DNA from: Bacteroidales bacterium
GTDB taxonomy: Bacteria; Bacteroidota; Bacteroidia; Bacteroidales; GCA-2748055
DNA: 8,355 nucleotides
Reading direction: 5' to 3'
NCBI GenBank assembly: GCA_029934875.1
Contig: JAOZLK010000160.1
Span: 1 to 8,355, forward strand
The notes under the pieces were generated by a model. It worked only from the letters and a program-made list of their open reading frames with translations, had not been told where the DNA came from and did not search any database. Made by a program: the position numbers and the translations under genes. This document shows, in pieces, positions 6,522-8,355 of this stretch (within the stretch, counting starts at the first letter, position 1; every line of letters starts with the position of its first letter).

Positions 6522-8355
6522 CAGTATACAGGTACCAATCCAAACGTTGCCGGTGGCAAGGTGGTTGTGGCATCTGACTCAATCGACGGTTTCAAACCCG
6601 GAAATGCAGTGGATGGCTCGCTGGCTACTGAGGCTTCCATACCTGGAGGTGGCGGAGCCTGGATTCAGATCAACCTGGGAACCTTTCACTATATCGATGG
6701 ATATGGCATGGTTCTTCCCGATGGTGCAGAGCTTCCCTTGACCTTTAAAGTTCAGGTGAGTGATGATGAAGCCACCTGGACCGACCTGGCCACCCAATCT
6801 GTCGGGCAAGACAGTACCTTCAGTGCCAACCTTGACTCACCTGATCCCATAAAGTTCGTGAGGATATTGATGAGCGCCAAGGATGACCCGGCTACATTTG
6901 CCCAGATTTATGTCTATGGCGAAGAAATGGCAAAACCGGATCAACCGACTGCCACTGCTGCGACCGATATTACTACTTCAAGTTTTACGGCCAATTGGGA
7001 TCCTGAGGATGGGGCCCTCGGCTATGTAATCTCAGCGGCAACAGATGTTAATTTTGAAAATTTATTACCCGGTTATGATGAATGGGGTGATAACATCTCA
7101 TTTTGGGAGGTAGTAGACCTGGATCCGGGGACTGAGTATTTCTACAAGATTCGGGCCTATAACCTTGCCGGAACATCCACCTTTGGAAACACCATATCTG
7201 TTACCACAGAAAAGGCAACTCAGACCATTACTTTTGATGCGCTGGCGGCCTCTGTTTATGGAGACAGTGATTTTGATCTGACAGCTACTGCCTCATCTGA
7301 CCTCGCAGTTAGCTATAGCAGCTCCGATGAAAGCGTTGCAACAATCAGTGGCAGCACTGTAAGCATTGTCGGAATCGGAACTACCACCATCACAGCCATG
7401 CAGGATGGAGATGATATGTATCTTGCTGCTGACCCTGTTTTGCAGGACCTGGTGGTCAATGTGAAGGAATTGACAGTTATTGATGCAGTGGCCGAGAACA
7501 AAGTATATGATGGAAATACTGATGCGCTTGTATCAGGTGCCACGCTTGACGGAGTGGTGGGAGACGATGTTGTGAATTTGACGGATGCAACTTTAGGAGT
7601 CTTTGCCCAGGTAAACGCCGGAGCTGGTATTGTGGTAACAACATCCATGGGCCTCGCAGGAAGGGATATTGATAATTACAGCCTGACAGCCTCTCCTGAA
7701 TTAACAGCCGACATCACTGCAAAAGACCTGATAGCTATGGCCGATGATAAGAACCGCGAAGCATGTGCTGACAATCCGGATTTTACAGTTAGTTATTCTG
7801 GATTTATTGCATCGGAAGATGAGACTGTACTCGACCAGGAAGCTGTTGCAAGCTGTGATGCTGATGCCAGCAGCCCTTCCGGACAGTATGCCATTACTGT
7901 AGCGGGTGGGAGTGCCACCAACTATAGCATGGTCTATGCTGCGGGTACATTAACGGTTACACCTGATGTAACTGCTCCGACTCTGGAAGTACAGAATTTC
8001 ACTGTACAACTTGATGCAAGCAACAATGGATTGATCACCGAATCTGATGTAGTAGTTAGTTCAGGCGACAATTGTGGTGTCACGGAGACCACCCTGAGTC
8101 AGTATGTGTTTACTGACAGCGATATAGGAGATGTAGATGTTAATGTGACCGTAAGCGATGCAGCGGGTAATGAAACCACGAAAGTTTCAGTAGTTACAGT
8201 TGTTGGTTATGTTGGTGTTGAGGGTGCTGATGGCTTTGCTGCAAAAGTATATCCCAACCCTACCTACGGAACTGTGCACCTGGAACTGAATAGCTTTGCC
8301 GATGAGCTGAAGGTGATGGATATCACGGGTAAGACCCTCATCAGCATTTCAAATC
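6462..8355 (+). CDS. Secreted modular Ig-like protein with T9SS C-terminal sorting domain (3' end outside window)
   Basis: Translation from ATG 6462 is open to the right edge (631 residues visible, no stop). Domains in order: signal peptide (1-20); a discoidin/F5-8 type C-like beta-sandwich (about 24-155, with AVDGSLAT and WIQINLG segments typical of that fold); fibronectin type III (159-250); an Ig-like repeat beginning QTITFDALA (about 254-334) with VATISGSTVSIVG; a YDG-like domain (337-420, NKVYDGN); an MBG-like domain (420-501, NPDFTVSYSGF, ending GTLTVTP); an HYR/Ig-like segment (502-590, TAPTL, DNCGV, DAAGNE); and the start of a T9SS type A sorting domain (594 onward, VYPNPTYG). The protein should cross the inner membrane by Sec and the outer membrane by the type IX system. 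The discoidin and Ig modules suggest carbohydrate or surface binding; no catalytic domain is visible. An A-rich leader with AGAAAGAA just upstream supports this start. Exact function is unknown. Confidence 0.9.
   Translation, partial: MTRFNKILILLLAVSATAFGQYTGTNPNVAGGKVVVASDSIDGFKPGNAVDGSLATEASIPGGGGAWIQINLGTFHYIDGYGMVLPDGAELPLTFKVQVSDDEATWTDLATQSVGQDSTFSANLDSPDPIKFVRILMSAKDDPATFAQIYVYGEEMAKPDQPTATAATDITTSSFTANWDPEDGALGYVISAATDVNFENLLPGYDEWGDNISFWEVVDLDPGTEYFYKIRAYNLAGTSTFGNTISVTTEKATQTITFDALAASVYGDSDFDLTATASSDLAVSYSSSDESVATISGSTVSIVGIGTTTITAMQDGDDMYLAADPVLQDLVVNVKELTVIDAVAENKVYDGNTDALVSGATLDGVVGDDVVNLTDATLGVFAQVNAGAGIVVTTSMGLAGRDIDNYSLTASPELTADITAKDLIAMADDKNREACADNPDFTVSYSGFIASEDETVLDQEAVASCDADASSPSGQYAITVAGGSATNYSMVYAAGTLTVTPDVTAPTLEVQNFTVQLDASNNGLITESDVVVSSGDNCGVTETTLSQYVFTDSDIGDVDVNVTVSDAAGNETTKVSVVTVVGYVGVEGADGFAAKVYPNPTYGTVHLELNSFADELKVMDITGKTLISISN
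8241..8355 (+). other. T9SS type A sorting domain (start only)
   Basis: From residue 594 the pattern AKVYPNPTYGTVHLEL, followed by LKVMDITGKTLIS, matches the beta-sandwich that directs proteins through the type IX secretion system and is removed by the sortase-like PorU. Such domains are roughly 70-80 residues long, so a few dozen residues should remain beyond the window. This is the strongest taxonomic marker here. Confidence 0.9.

Noticed and set aside
6517..6741. Short + strand frame within the secreted-protein gene
   Set aside because: It is out of frame with the 6462 gene, whose translation gives a signal peptide and a discoidin-like domain over the same bases.
7313..7648. Minus-strand frame of 111 codons, Ser/Thr-rich
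   Set aside because: It is a shadow of the Ig-like and YDG repeats on the + strand; its Ser/Thr/Val bias is what reverse-complementing those codons would give.

Overview
The window comes from a bacterium that is most likely a member of the Bacteroidota. The main evidence is the rightmost gene: a secreted, repeat-rich protein with YDG- and MBG-like domains and the YPNPT start of a type IX secretion (T9SS) C-terminal sorting domain, a system confined to that phylum and close relatives. The A-rich leader without a clear Shine-Dalgarno in front of that gene fits the same group. All recognisable genes lie on the + strand.

Positions 2-5584 hold the 3' part of a very large type I polyketide synthase (PKS) gene, open from the left edge (1860 residues visible). 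The window enters inside a dehydratase domain and then runs: C-methyltransferase, structural (pseudo) ketoreductase, enoylreductase, catalytic ketoreductase, acyl carrier protein, and a fused GrsT-like thioesterase. This is the tail of one fully reducing, methylating module; ketosynthase and acyltransferase would lie upstream. The inferred product is a saturated, methyl-branched, fatty-acid-like chain released by the thioesterase.

A Sfp-type 4'-phosphopantetheinyl transferase gene (about 5577-6344) overlaps the end of the PKS gene by 8 bases. It is very likely co-translated with the synthase and is the obvious candidate to attach phosphopantetheine to the PKS carrier protein. The two genes together look like a compact lipid/polyketide cassette that brings its own activating enzyme.

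Positions 6345-6461 are a short non-coding gap with a weak terminator-like hairpin built from two copies of TCAGTACT. After it, a reading frame starts at 6462 and runs off the right edge (631 residues visible): signal peptide, discoidin-like domain, fibronectin type III, several Ig-like repeats and the start of the T9SS sorting domain. It is probably a separate transcription unit, a cell-surface or secreted protein not obviously tied to the polyketide pathway. No RNA genes, CRISPR arrays, insertion sequences or phage features were recognised.
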